Notes: generated by a model not told the origin, from the letters alone. Numbered from the stretch's first letter, positions 1 to 9,288 are shown. The stretch is DNA of 64,000 bases from Lacticaseibacillus casei DSM 20011 = JCM 1134 = ATCC 393 (GCF_000829055.1 NZ_AP012544.1:2728001-2792000); one strand, 5' to 3'. Program-made: numbers and translations.

Positions 1-334
1 TTTTAAAGAACCCAAATCCGGCCTGAGTACCAGCGAGATTCAAGCCGCCTTGGCAGCACTCAAACATATTGATAACCAACAACTGACCGATCAGATGCTG
101 CCGGCGATCGCCACCGCGCAGCAAGCGGCTTCGGATGACACTTCAAGTGCTGAAGCAAGTGTTTCGTCCTCGACTGTGCCAAGTTCCTCAGCAAGTGGCT
201 CCGAGTCATCTACCACGAACAGTCAGTCAATATCTTCCGGTTCAAGTACCAGCAATGAATCTAATCAAAGCCAGCAGGAGTCCAGCAACTCATCGTCGGC
301 AAGTTCTGCTAGTTCTTCGAGTTCGCAAGGTTAA
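1..334 (+). CDS. Ser-rich exported protein, C-terminal part only
   Basis: The frame is open from base 2 to the TAA at 332-334, so the gene begins upstream of the window. The visible part has a helical segment (LAALKHIDNQQLTDQMLP) followed by about 60 residues of almost pure Ser/Ala/Gln/Asn low-complexity sequence. The helical segment aligns by eye with LAVNAVENVENQDFAKNVLP in the Ser-rich protein at 5132-6290, so the two are paralogues. Ser-rich tails of this kind are common in surface or secreted proteins of lactobacilli. That this one is exported is inferred from the N-terminal membrane segment of the paralogue. Function is unknown. A strong terminator follows. Confidence 0.7.
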   Translation, partial: FKEPKSGLSTSEIQAALAALKHIDNQQLTDQMLPAIATAQQAASDDTSSAEASVSSSTVPSSSASGSESSTTNSQSISSGSSTSNESNQSQQESSNSSSASSASSSSSQG

Positions 335-342
335 AGTGTTCC

Positions 343-388
343 AAAAGAAAGAGGCTACGCGTAAAATAGCGTGCGACCTCTTTCTTTT
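343..388 (+). terminator. Rho-independent terminator of the Ser-rich gene
   Basis: A 12-bp inverted repeat (AAAAGAAAGAGG / CCTCTTTCTTTT) closes a loop of 22 bases, and the right arm doubles as the T tract. It lies 9 bp after the stop codon. Confidence 0.8.
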
Positions 389-424
389 TGCTTTGCGTTT
401 GGAATTGCTGAATCTCTTAAACTA

Positions 425-748
425 TTAAGCATAATGAAAGATAAGAAGAATACCCACAACAAACAAAACAACTTCGATAATTATGGAAAACCTAACAATC
501 ATATCAGCATCATGATTGTTTTTGTCTATCATAATCTTCTTTTGAAAGGATAGATCTCCTTTTATCAATTCATCTAAGGTTAGTCCCAATTCATCACTAA
601 TCATGATGAGCTGTTTTATGTTGGGATATTTGCGGCCAGATTCCCAGATTGCAACTTGAGTCACCGTCGTATGAACTGATTTCGCTAACTGATATCTGCT
701 TAAGGCCATTGCTTCACGTTTTTGTTTAATTGAGTTCCCCAAAGACAT
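425..748 (-). CDS. XRE-family regulator with C-terminal membrane anchor
   Basis: A 107-residue protein starting MSLGNSIKQKR. Residues about 5-60 form a Cro/C1-type helix-turn-helix (LSRYQLAKSVHTTVTQVAIWE, then a KYPNIKQL segment). The last 25 residues are a hydrophobic stretch ending LLIFHYA, which would anchor the regulator in the membrane. The start at 748 has a good AAAGGTGG ribosome site 7 bases upstream; an in-frame ATG 15 codons earlier lacks one. Small membrane-tethered XRE proteins are frequent in Firmicutes and often act on a neighbouring gene. The target is not evident here, as the neighbours are convergent or distant. DNA binding is a family inference. Confidence 0.75.
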   Translation of the reverse strand: MSLGNSIKQKREAMALSRYQLAKSVHTTVTQVAIWESGRKYPNIKQLIMISDELGLTLDELIKGDLSFQKKIMIDKNNHDADMIVRFSIIIEVVLFVVGILLIFHYA

Positions 749-1252
749 ATCATTTCCACCTTTCGCAGGTATGATTCGCATTATCTTCGGCATATGTTAC
801 CAAGATTTTGGTCAAAAAGCAGAGGACTATGCATTATGGCGATGTTTTTTGATCTCTGAAGCTATAACGCGTCTTTCTATGAACTACCTTAATTTAGTGA
901 ACTACATATGTATACCAGATGTGGTAATAGTGTACAGGTCCAAAAGTTTTCCAGTCAACACTTTTTTGAAACGTTTGTTATAGAATAACAGCGACAATCA
1001 AAAAATCTTTTCCGACATTTGGAAAAGATTTTAAGAATTCCGGTTCAAATGTACATACTTCATCGCCGCCATAAACTGATATATCAGATCTTTGAGCTTT
1101 GTCGTCTCAAGATCACTTAGGATATCTAGCTATGCCTGTTCACTTTAGGGGGAGGCTTTTTATAACTTCCAGTTTTAAGCAAAATTGTCCCAACTTTAGC
1201 GTCCTCTGGTAGGCCAACTCAATATGCATGGCTGTTTGTTGATTTTTCTGTC
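749..1252. other. Intergenic region with one perfect hairpin; possible gene remnant
   Basis: No convincing gene. At 1002-1032 a perfect 12-bp inverted repeat (AAAATCTTTTCC, 7-base loop, GGAAAAGATTTT) can act as a bidirectional terminator. On the minus strand around 1035-1130 a short open stretch reads LSDLETTKLKDLIYQFMAA and on to NRNS-stop. It has protein-like composition but no start, and a stop lies just upstream, so it may be the tail of a decayed gene. Confidence 0.4.
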
Positions 1253-2580
1253 TTACGCCGCCAACGCACCCACCAGTTGCGTCAGATAATCAATAAAACT
1301 CAAGTAATCCGCAATCGCCACATTCTCATTCGGCCCGTGCGCTGCCGAGTTGGCATTGCCGATGCCGCAGAAATAATCGGGGCGTGATTGATGTCGTAAA
1401 AATACTTCATCGGACCGCTACCTGGCGAGTTTAATTCGACTTGAACCTCGTCATCCCCATAAGTCGCCTTGGCCAGCGCCACCGCTTCTTGCACGCGCGG
1501 GTCGTCCGGATCGGTTCGGAAAGGCGGTTCACCGAGAAAATCCGATACAATGACGTCATCATAACCGCCGGCTGTCAGTGCCGCTTTGATTAAGCGCACG
1601 GTCTCGGCTGGCGTTTGGTCCGGAACCAGCCGCAAATCGATTTTGGACAGTGCTGTATGCGGCAGAATCGTTTTGCCGATCCCCGGGCCTTCATACCCGC
1701 TCGAAAAACCGTTGATCGTCATACTCGGCCGATTATACAAAGCTTCTTTAATATCGTCAGCTGGCACGATCGCCGGACGTGTGATGCCATAGTTCTTGGC
1801 AAAAGCCGCATAATCAAAGACTGCACTGTCGATCAGTTGCTTTTGGGTGGTGGTCAAGGGTTTCACGGCATCGAGAAAATGGGGGATCGTGATCTCGTCT
1901 TTGGCATTCTTCAAGGTCGCCAGCGCCTGCACCAAGCGCCATGCCGGATTTTCGGTGATTGCACCTAAGCTGGAGTGAAGATCAAAATCAGCCGTCTTGA
2001 CACTGAGCTGAAACGCCACGCCGCCTTTGACGCCGAGAGAAATCTGAAACTTGCCTTGCTCATTGCGGCCGCCGGATTCCCACAAACAAAAGTCCGCCGC
2101 CAACAAATCAGCATATTGCTTCAACAAGTCTTCCAAGTGCGGACTGCCTTGTTCTTCCCCACCTTCAACAAGAAACTTAATCGTACAAGGCAAGCCACCT
2201 TGCGCTTGTAACCGTTGGATGGCAGCCAACCGCGCGGCTAATTCGCCTTTGTCGTCATTAATCCCGCGAGCATACAGGTGGGTGTTCGTCATTTTTAATT
2301 GGAATGGATCACTTTTCCATAAATCTAAGGGTTCCGCTGGTTGGACGTCATAGTGATTATAGAAAAGTAACGTCGGCGCATCCGCGGATTGACCCTGGAA
2401 AACCGCGTAAACTGCTGGATTGGCTGCATTTGTGGTTAAAAGCCGACTAGTGGTCGCGCCAAATTTGGTAAATTGTTCCTTTAAAAAGGCACCTGTTTCG
2501 GCAATTTCATTGTCAGTTGCTAACGAAACCGAACGCAGCTGTAAATACTGAGATAAAAATGCTTGCATAGGAACTGTCAT
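1253..2580 (-). pseudogene. M20-family metallopeptidase (dipeptidase-like), frameshifted near its C terminus
   Basis: An M20/ArgE-DapE-type zinc peptidase of about 440 residues, probably cleaving small peptides in the cytoplasm. Family features visible are the NHYDVQPAEP metal-ligand motif near residue 75, GINDDKGE at about 105, VEGGEEQGSPH with the catalytic Glu at about 140, and a dimerisation-type middle part. The original frame ends at 1300 with an unlikely Arg-rich tail. Adding one G in the GCGG run at about 1361-1368 restores a normal ending: NANSAAHGPNENV, with the expected metal-binding His, then stop at 1253. The gene is therefore a one-base-deletion pseudogene or carries a sequence error. 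It follows an oligopeptide-binding lipoprotein by 24 bp, consistent with a peptide uptake and hydrolysis pair under the same T-box leader. Confidence 0.8.
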
Positions 2581-2604
2581 TTTCGAGCCTGCTTTCTTAT
2601 AACC

Positions 2605-4215
2605 TTATTTGAAATACGCATAGCGATATTCGGCTGGTTGCAACATGCTGTAGTGCAAGCCGCCGACTTTGGTGTTGATCAGGCGACTATTGGCACTTTG
2701 AAAGACCGGAATGTAGCCCGCCACGTCAATCACGCGGGCATTAGCGGCAAGTTCTTGCTGATAGCGGGCGGTGGCGCTTTGACCAGTGGTGGTGTTGACT
2801 TTTTTCATCAACGCAGTGAACTGCTCATCGCTAAACTTCGAACAGTTCGAAATGTTGTCTGCCGTTGCCGTGTTCAGATAATCTGACGGATCCTGAATCG
2901 TTGAGTTCCAACTCATCAAGACCGCGTCAAACTTGCCGTCAAGCGATCGCTGGATCCGCGTCATTTTTGGCAGGCTGCTGACTGTGACCTTCAGCTGTGG
3001 CAGCACCTTGGTTAGCTGACTCTGGATGTATTCGCCGACTTGCTTGTCAGTATCGACATCGGAAGTGAGAATCGAAAAACTGATGCTATCGGTGTTGAGC
3101 TCCTTCAACGCCGTCTTAAGATATGCTTTGGCTTTGGTTGGCGAATATGTCAGCGGCGTCTTGGCATCTTCAGTAAAGTCTTTTCCGGTCGTCGGATTGG
3201 TTTTAAGGCCCTTAGGTACAAATGCCTTGGCCGGCTGGGAGCCATCCTGCAGAACTTTACTTGTGAGCGCCTGCCGATCGAGTGCGGCTGAAATGGCACG
3301 GCGCAAGTTGACGTTATTAAGCTGCGGATTCTTGGTATTGAGTTGCAGGTAGTTCATATTGGCAGCCGGTGTTTTCGTCAAGGCCGGGTTTTGCGCTTCT
3401 TTTTGAATCAAGTTGCCGGATAGCGGCGCATTATCTAGCTTGCCTGTCGCAAAAAGGTTATCGACCGTGCTGGAATCTTTCAAAACGTTGACGTGAACGT
3501 GATTGATCTTGACGGTTTTAGCTGCGTAGAAGTTCGGATCTTTCACATAGTCCCAGCTATCACTAGTGGTGCTGAAATTTTTAATTTTATACGCGCCGTT
3601 CGTCTCAATTTTGTCGGCGCTTGAACCGAATTTCTTGCCATAACGCTTGACCGCTGCTTCATTGGTCGGGTAATAACCGGTCATCTGACTGGAAAAATAG
3701 GGGGTTGGCTGACTGAGTTGGATTTTGAGCACATATTTGCTTGGGGCGGAAACGCCAAGGGTATCGGGTGACTTTTTACCGTCGACGATATCCTGATAAT
3801 TGGCAATGGCATCATATTGGTACGCGAATTCGGTTTTGGTTTTCGGATCCACAATCCGCTTGAGTGAGTAAACAAAATCCTTGGCCGTTACCGGAGTGCC
3901 GTCACTCCATTTGACATCTTTGCGTAACGTAAGGGTGTAGGTTTTCCCATTGTCAGTTGGTTTCACAACCTTGGTGGCCATGGCCGGAATGATTTTGCCG
4001 GATTTGTCGTGGTCATACAACGGCGTCATGATTTGCTGCAGGATGGCGCCGCTGGTCGCATCAACTGCGTGGGCCGGATCAAGGGAACTGGCTTCGTTGC
4101 TGACGGCAACGTTTAGGGTACGTTGGTTGGTTGCTGCTTTGGTTGATTGGCCGCATGCGGCTAGAAGTAGGGTTAGGGTGATGCAGGTTAGTCCCAGGGA
4201 GTTATACTTTTTCAT
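2605..4215 (-). CDS. oppA: Oligopeptide ABC transporter substrate-binding lipoprotein (OppA-like)
   Basis: A 536-residue SBP_bac_5 protein that should bind peptides outside the membrane and deliver them to an Opp permease. The start at 4215 has AGGTGG upstream and gives a typical signal peptide with lipobox LLLAACGQS (lipidated Cys near residue 20). In-frame upstream codons run into an intergenic repeat and are not coding. Family marks include SLDPAHAVD near the N terminus, KDVKWSDGTPVTAKDFVYSL and LRRAISAALDR. No permease or ATPase genes are adjacent, so it is an orphan binding protein using a remote Opp system. A T-box leader about 340 bp upstream ties expression to an uncharged tRNA. Substrate specificity is inferred from that leader, not from the protein. 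Confidence 0.88.
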   Translation of the reverse strand: MKKYNSLGLTCITLTLLLAACGQSTKAATNQRTLNVAVSNEASSLDPAHAVDATSGAILQQIMTPLYDHDKSGKIIPAMATKVVKPTDNGKTYTLTLRKDVKWSDGTPVTAKDFVYSLKRIVDPKTKTEFAYQYDAIANYQDIVDGKKSPDTLGVSAPSKYVLKIQLSQPTPYFSSQMTGYYPTNEAAVKRYGKKFGSSADKIETNGAYKIKNFSTTSDSWDYVKDPNFYAAKTVKINHVHVNVLKDSSTVDNLFATGKLDNAPLSGNLIQKEAQNPALTKTPAANMNYLQLNTKNPQLNNVNLRRAISAALDRQALTSKVLQDGSQPAKAFVPKGLKTNPTTGKDFTEDAKTPLTYSPTKAKAYLKTALKELNTDSISFSILTSDVDTDKQVGEYIQSQLTKVLPQLKVTVSSLPKMTRIQRSLDGKFDAVLMSWNSTIQDPSDYLNTATADNISNCSKFSDEQFTALMKKVNTTTGQSATARYQQELAANARVIDVAGYIPVFQSANSRLINTKVGGLHYSMLQPAEYRYAYFK

Positions 4216-4292
4216 TTTGTGCCACCTCGTGGAAGTATTTTGGGTTGGCGCGCTTGGCGTTGGAGGGGGGAGTTCTCCGATGCTGTTGCACG

Positions 4293-4419
4293 CCATAACG
4301 CGCTCGCAGTCGCAGAAATCTACGTGTAAGGACCTTGAAGCCCAAATGGCCAAAGCCCAGCCATTTGGGCTTCAAGGCCACTTACACTCCGGCTCCTAAG
4401 CGCGCCAGTTCACGCTCAG
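4293..4419. repeat. Family 1 long-palindrome intergenic repeat, copy 1
   Basis: About 127 bp running from CCATAACGCGCTCGC to CACGCTCAGC. Apical arms GAAGCCCAAATGG / CCATTTGGGCTTC pair perfectly. It lies between the oppA start and its T-box terminator, inside the transcribed leader. Confidence 0.85.
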
Positions 4420-4423
4420 CGTT

Positions 4424-4550
4424 CCATAACGCGCTCGCCAGCCCAGAAACCTGCGTGTAAGGACCTTGAAGCCTAAATGGCCAAAGCCCAGCCATTTAGG
4501 CTTCAAGGCCACTTACACTCCGGTTTCTAACCGGGCTGGCTCGCGCTCAC
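4424..4550. repeat. Family 1 long-palindrome intergenic repeat, copy 2
   Basis: Directly adjoins copy 1. Apical arms GAAGCCTAAATGG / CCATTTAGGCTTC differ from copy 1 by a compensatory C-G to T-A change. Outer stem CCAGCCC / GGGCTGG. Confidence 0.85.
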
Positions 4551-4552
4551 AC

Positions 4553-4870
4553 AAAAAAACCGTCCATAACAAACATTCTTGTTAAGGACGGTTTCCCGCG
4601 GTGCCACCTTAGTTTGATCATGAGACTGCGCCTAGGGTTTTTGCCCTTGGCAGTTGATGATCACGCTTAGCCCGGGGCCAACACCCCGGCGACAACTGAC
4701 GTATGCCAACACGTTTCCCCGTACTCGATGATCTTTCGGGGGAACCCTCAGTGGTCCATTTACTGACTTGCGTTCGGCCGGGCTCTCAGCAACGCCGGCT
4801 CTCTGTGCGTGCACCATCAGCTTGATCTCCACTTCAAAGGTTTACATGAACGGTTTATTTGATTGACACC
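4553..4870 (-). ncRNA. T-box leader (riboswitch) upstream of oppA and the M20 peptidase
   Basis: Read on the minus strand, this leader holds the stem I AG-bulge region (AGAGAGCCGGCGTTGCTGAG), the T-box proper AAGGTGGCACCGCGGG at 4595-4611, and a terminator hairpin AAACCGTCC...GGACGGTTTTTTT at 4553-4594. The T-box sequence competes with the terminator arm, so uncharged tRNA should allow read-through into oppA. Stem I base GTGG pairs with CCAC. The specifier side reads TAAATGGA, which best fits AAA-TGG-A, a Trp codon; ATG (Met) one base earlier is the main alternative. The class is clear. The amino acid is my inference. Confidence 0.85.
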
Positions 4871-4872
4871 AA

Positions 4873-4901
4873 CGTTAACCGACTGCTCGGTTATTTGTCA
4901 A
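4873..4901 (-). promoter_or_regulatory. Putative promoter of the T-box leader
   Basis: On the minus strand TTGACA (4896-4901) and TTAACG (4873-4878) are separated by 17 bp, just upstream of the leader. The -35 is perfect and the -10 weak. Confidence 0.5.
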
Positions 4902-5131
4902 GCATCTCGTCATTAAATAACCAAACAGGCAAAAATAATCTTAATCGGCGCTCATTGTTGCTGTTATCGTCACCGCGGCGTCTTTTCGGTTTGGCAGGGG
5001 TTGCATTCATTTAGTAAACCCCTTATATTACGAATATATTAATGTGTAACAAAAAAGATTCAATTCGTGACCTGTTTGCAATGGTCCTGTTAAGTCCAGC
5101 CCGTACCATTAGGTTATTGGAGGTGGGATCA

Positions 5132-6290
5132 ATGAAACAGAAACATATTTTCCAAATCCTGGTCGGCACCTTGATCGCTGGGTACCTGACCGTTTTCTAC
5201 GGGATGCGGAGCACGATCGATACCTCATTTGCGCAACACGCGGTTCAAGCGGCAACGCAACAAACCAATCAACTATACACATCCGCAAAGCGAACTTTCC
5301 CAGCTAAACATTTGTCTAGAGCCTCGGTAACTTCAACTCAGGAAAAGTTGAAGCAACTGGCCAACAATGTTGATGATCGCAAGCAAAAGAAAACGATTCT
5401 GAAAGATAAACAAGACGCTGATGCAGCCAGTTACATGTTAACGATTGAAGAAACCACGAAGGCTCAGAGCAGCAATCTGGCTCAACTTGCCGAAGATGGT
5501 TTGCAGGCCAATAAGGCTTATAAGGCCATTGCGTCGACTAAGCCTGAATTTGCCGCTGATTACCAACAATCAGTCAGCCAACTTTACAGAAAGTCGCTGG
5601 CAATTTCCCAGATTCAGAAACTCTATAAGGATCAAAACCTGCAGCATCCCAAGTCCGATCTCAGCAGCAGTGTCGATTTAGCCGTTAACGCTGTTGAAAA
5701 TGTCGAGAACCAGGACTTTGCCAAAAATGTTTTACCACTGGTCCAAGTTGCCCGTAAGTCACAGGAAAGCAGCGACTCAAACGTTGCGATGGGTAACACG
5801 ACATCAAGCGGTCAAAGCACGCAAAAGCAAGACGCGACTGCCAACAGTTCAGAACCGGCTAGTGGCGTTGGCAAAAAGGATAACTCATCTAGTCAGGCAC
5901 CGACCAGCAGCGCCAGTCAGTCAAATCAGACCAGTCAGTCCTCCTCCACTGCGACAAGTAGCAGTTCTTCAAGCAAGTCAGACAATCAGACGCAACCGTC
6001 ATCTGACCCGACTGCTTCAAGTAGTTTAGAGCCAATGACAACGGTTCTCAGTGGCGGCCTTTACAAGACTTACGATGACGCTGTTGCAGCCATCAAAGTT
6101 CAAGGCAAGTCCGTTGATGATATGACGGTGAAATCCGTGACGATGAGTGATGGTTCTTATCAGTGGACATGGGGCCCAACTGGTGACAGTGGAAGCAGCA
6201 GCAACAAAACAAAGCTCTTCCTCAAGCACCAGCAGCTCTGCACCGACCACAGGTTCTGACGATGCTCAATCATCTAGCCAAGACAATTAA
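5132..6290 (+). pseudogene. Ser-rich membrane-anchored extracellular protein, frameshifted near the end
   Basis: The start at 5132 has GGAGGTGGG upstream. The product has one N-terminal membrane segment (about residues 4-25), a Lys/Gln/Ala helical region, a Ser/Gln/Thr-rich linker (about 220-310), and a compact segment with YKTYDDAVAAIKVQGKSVDD and YQWTWGPTG. The frame then runs into KTKLFLKHQQLCTDHRF and stops at 6259, which is unlike the rest. Removing one A from the AAAA run at 6206-6209 restores a Ser-rich tail ending SSQDN at 6288-6290. So this is a +1 insertion or a sequence error. It is a paralogue of the protein ending at 334. Role unknown; surface location is inferred from the signal anchor and composition. 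Confidence 0.72.
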
Positions 6291-6312
6291 CTTTGATGCA
6301 ATCTACTAAAAA

Positions 6313-6357
6313 ACTCACTCACATCCGCAGTCATTAACGGGTTTGAGTGGGTTTTTT
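6313..6357 (+). terminator. Terminator after the second Ser-rich gene
   Basis: ACTCACTCA pairs with TGAGTGGGT (one G-T), followed by six T. Confidence 0.8.
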
Positions 6358-6404
6358 AATTTTAAGCGCTAATCATATCTTACTAAGTTCTTTTTAGATC
6401 ACTC

Positions 6405-8231
6405 TCAAGCCCGAGCTTCTGCCCGAACCGGATCGACCAAAGCCTGACGATGCAAGCCATTCCGAGCACGCAGCGCGTACAAAATGGTCACCGTATCAAC
6501 GACTTCCTGCAGCATCGCGCCAATAATCGTCGGGATAACCCCGAAACTGGCGATGACCATCAACCCGGTACAAATCGCAATCCCGATGAGCACGGACTGT
6601 TTGGCGATCACCATAGTTTCCTTGGCAATCAAGGTTGCCGCAGCGACCTTAGCCAAATCGTCACGTAACACAACGGCATCGGCTGATTCACTGGCCGCCG
6701 TTGCGCCGTGTGCCCCCATGGCAATCCCAACATCGGCAATCGCCAATGAAGGCGCATCGTTAACACCATCGCCAACCATGACAACTGGCCGGCCATTTTT
6801 TGGCAACTTGTCCAAAACTTCAATTTTTTGTTGTGGCAACTGTTCTGCATAAACCTGGTCGATACCGACTTCTTCAGCAACTTTATCAGCAATCGACTGC
6901 TGGTCACCGGAAATCATGATCAAGTTAGCATCATTCAGTTCGTGCAGCTTGGACATCGTTTCTTTTGCTTCTGGCCGAATCTGATCGGAGAAGGTAATGG
7001 CACCGGCATATTTACCGTCAACGTTGACATAAACCGCCGTCGTATTGATGGTATCCGTTGTCCCGGCAAACTCTGCTTTACCGACTTTAACCTTATGACC
7101 ATCAACCGTCGCATTGACCCCGAAACTGGTAGCTTCGGAAACATCGGTCGCTGGCAGACGATCCGCAACCGGCACAGCATCGGTCAGGGACCGGGCCAAA
7201 ATGTGGGTTGACTGGCCTTCTGCACTAGCCGCCAAGTTCAACAATTCATCTTGTGAGAAACCTGCTTGTGGCAAGATCGCCGCCACTTTTAAAATACCGC
7301 GCGTCACCGTACCGGTTTTATCAAACGCAAACGTCCGAGCATCGCTTAGCTTTTCAAGTGTGGTACCTGACTTGACGATAATCCCGTTACGACTGTTGCG
7401 GCTCATGCCGGAAACCATCGCAATCGGTGCCGCCAAAATCAGCGGACATGGGGAAGCAACAACGAGCACTTGGGCAAACCGAACCGGATCGCCTGACAAG
7501 TACCAACCCAGACCGGCAATCACATAAGCAATCAAAGTGAACGGTACCGCATAGCGATCGGCCATCCGGACAAAATGCGCCGGCCGTGCTTCTGATTCCT
7601 TAACTAATTTGATAATCCCTTGATACTGACTATCTTCGGCACGCTGGGTAACTTTAACGGTTAACGCAGCATCACCGTTAATTGTCCCGGACATGATATC
7701 AGTACCTGCGTTTTTGGCAACTGGTTTAGACTCACCGGTTAAACTGGCTTCATCGACCAAACTCTCGCCTGCCAAAACCGTACCATCGACTGGAACAACT
7801 TCCCGCGGCTTAACCAAAATCGTTTCACCGACTTGGACCGCATCAACATCAACGTCTTCAACGTGACCATCAACCATGCGATGAGCCGTTGTCGGTGCAT
7901 TTTCCAACAACTGTTTCAATTCGCTGCTGGCTTTTGTCGCAGCAAAATCTTCCAACGCATCGCCACCGGTTAACATGAGCAACACAATCATCGATGCCCA
8001 GTACTGACCGACTGCCAACGTTGCGACGACCGCCGTAATGGCTAATAAGTCCACCCCAAAGTTACCGGAACGAATTGTTTTCACCATGCCCCCGAACATA
8101 ATCAAGGCGATAATCGACCCCATCACCGTGATTAGCCCCTGAGCAATCAATGGCTGTTTTAATACGAACGCAAAGACCAGCGCAACGGCACTTACAGCGA
8201 GCACCATCATTAACTGCCAGTTCTTCTTCAT
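6405..8231 (-). CDS. Heavy-metal-translocating P1B-type ATPase
   Basis: A 608-residue metal-export pump. The start at 8231 is 7-8 bases after an AGGGAG site; the GTG three codons earlier overlaps that site. No N-terminal metal-binding CXXC domain is present. Visible in order: N-terminal membrane helices, a SLTGESKP actuator loop, the membrane motif SPCPLILA, the phosphorylation motif DKTGTVTRG, GDQQS, and GDGVNDAPSL in the hinge, then two C-terminal helices. An SPC motif instead of CPC, and the lack of an N-terminal metal domain, resemble the P1B-4 group linked to Co, Fe or Zn. The metal itself cannot be read from sequence. It stands alone on the minus strand, convergent with the Ser-rich gene. 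Confidence 0.9.
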   Translation of the reverse strand: MKKNWQLMMVLAVSAVALVFAFVLKQPLIAQGLITVMGSIIALIMFGGMVKTIRSGNFGVDLLAITAVVATLAVGQYWASMIVLLMLTGGDALEDFAATKASSELKQLLENAPTTAHRMVDGHVEDVDVDAVQVGETILVKPREVVPVDGTVLAGESLVDEASLTGESKPVAKNAGTDIMSGTINGDAALTVKVTQRAEDSQYQGIIKLVKESEARPAHFVRMADRYAVPFTLIAYVIAGLGWYLSGDPVRFAQVLVVASPCPLILAAPIAMVSGMSRNSRNGIIVKSGTTLEKLSDARTFAFDKTGTVTRGILKVAAILPQAGFSQDELLNLAASAEGQSTHILARSLTDAVPVADRLPATDVSEATSFGVNATVDGHKVKVGKAEFAGTTDTINTTAVYVNVDGKYAGAITFSDQIRPEAKETMSKLHELNDANLIMISGDQQSIADKVAEEVGIDQVYAEQLPQQKIEVLDKLPKNGRPVVMVGDGVNDAPSLAIADVGIAMGAHGATAASESADAVVLRDDLAKVAAATLIAKETMVIAKQSVLIGIAICTGLMVIASFGVIPTIIGAMLQEVVDTVTILYALRARNGLHRQALVDPVRAEARA

Positions 8232-8695
8232 TGTTGCCACTCCCTTTTCCTAAGTGCCTTAATTATAACCATTACAATCTGAAAAAGCAATCCTTTTTAG
8301 AACGAATATAATCTGGCTTGGAAAATGTTTTTCACGCAACGCCCAATTCAGCTTGGGCTAACTTACTGGGAAAGATCCCGTTAACACCGCGCCCTTTTGC
8401 CGCTTTAACGGTAATGATGTACCCGGTTTATTTTTTTGCATCCCTAATATTTACCCTCCATTATACGCCTTTGCAGGTAAAAGATTCGCGGATTGAAGCT
8501 TATTTGTGCGTCAATTTCACATGGGATTGGGAATGGTTCGAAAGAATCCGCTGCCAAGATGGTCTCTGAATCTTATACGTGATACTTCTGCTTTAACGCG
8601 CTCCCCGGCTCACGCTCACACGAAAAAAAGATTCCCACCGGTTTCCCGATGAGAATCTTTGTCATGACTTGTGTTGCTAGGCAAACAGATCCGAA
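8232..8695. other. Intergenic region: ATPase promoter side, partial family 1 repeat, Hsp20 terminator
   Basis: No gene seen. At 8596-8622 there is a half family 1 element (AACGCGCTCCCCGGCTCACGC). At 8623-8660 lies a minus-strand terminator, AAAGATTC / GAATCTTT followed by a T run, which ends the hsp20 transcript. The 83-codon plus-strand frame across 8318-8569 has no ribosome site and is not convincing. Confidence 0.7.
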
Positions 8696-9139
8696 TTAGT
8701 CAATCGTGATCTGATGGTTGCCTTCCTGATCACCTGTCAACTTAGGCAGATCAATCGTCAAGACACCATCAGTGACTTTAGCGCTGATCTTGCCCTCATC
8801 AACATTTGGCAACCGATAGCTGCGGCTCATCCGACCATAGCTGCGTTCAGACATCAGCATGTTGCCTTCGTTGTCTGAATGATCGGCTTGCTCTTCATGC
8901 TTAACCGCAACACTCAGAATGCCATGATCGTAACTCAGATTAATGTTTGGCTTCTCGATACCGGGAACATCTACCTTCACAACATATGACTTGTCATTTT
9001 CCTGAATGTCCGTTTTCAGCAGGCGACTGCTATCACCGCCACGACTCGGCGTGAAGCTGTCAAAAATATGCCGCCCTAAATCATTGAAGAATGGATCATC
9101 CAACCAATCATTGCGCCGCATAAGATCATTAGCCATCAT
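8696..9139 (-). CDS. hsp20: Small heat-shock protein, Hsp20/alpha-crystallin family
   Basis: 147 residues, the usual size. It is an ATP-independent chaperone that holds unfolding proteins in oligomers. The alpha-crystallin domain spans about residues 38-147 with the typical DIQENDKSYVVKVDVPGI start and the later KISAKVTDGVLTIDLPKL motif carrying the G-V-L. The N terminus MMANDLMRRNDWLDDPFF matches lactobacillar Hsp20 starts. AAGGAAG lies just upstream of two consecutive ATGs, so the start could be 9139 or 9136. Upstream, a family 1 repeat occupies the leader and a CIRCE operator lies at 9340-9366, so HrcA control is expected. Confidence 0.93.
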   Translation of the reverse strand: MMANDLMRRNDWLDDPFFNDLGRHIFDSFTPSRGGDSSRLLKTDIQENDKSYVVKVDVPGIEKPNINLSYDHGILSVAVKHEEQADHSDNEGNMLMSERSYGRMSRSYRLPNVDEGKISAKVTDGVLTIDLPKLTGDQEGNHQITID

Positions 9140-9163
9140 CGAAAACTTCCTTTCTTAGTAAAG

Positions 9164-9288
9164 GTGAGCGTGAGCAGGGGCGCTGAGAAATCGGAGTGTA
9201 AGTGGCTTCAGACGTAAATGGCTGAACTTTGGCCATTTACGTCTGAAGTCCTTACACGGAGATTTCTGCGACTGCGAACGCGTTATGG
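9164..9288. repeat. Family 1 long-palindrome repeat in the hsp20 leader
   Basis: The apical arms here are TTCAGACGTAAATGG / CCATTTACGTCTGAA, different from other copies but again perfectly paired. It lies between the CIRCE/promoter and the hsp20 start, so it would be transcribed. Confidence 0.85.

Noticed and set aside
1035..1130. Minus-strand gene fragment ending NRNS
   Set aside because: Only about 32 codons, with a stop directly upstream and no start; mentioned as a possible remnant but not called.
8318..8569. 83-codon plus-strand frame between the ATPase and hsp20 genes
   Set aside because: No ribosome site, amino-acid composition unlike a protein, and lies across the ATPase promoter region.
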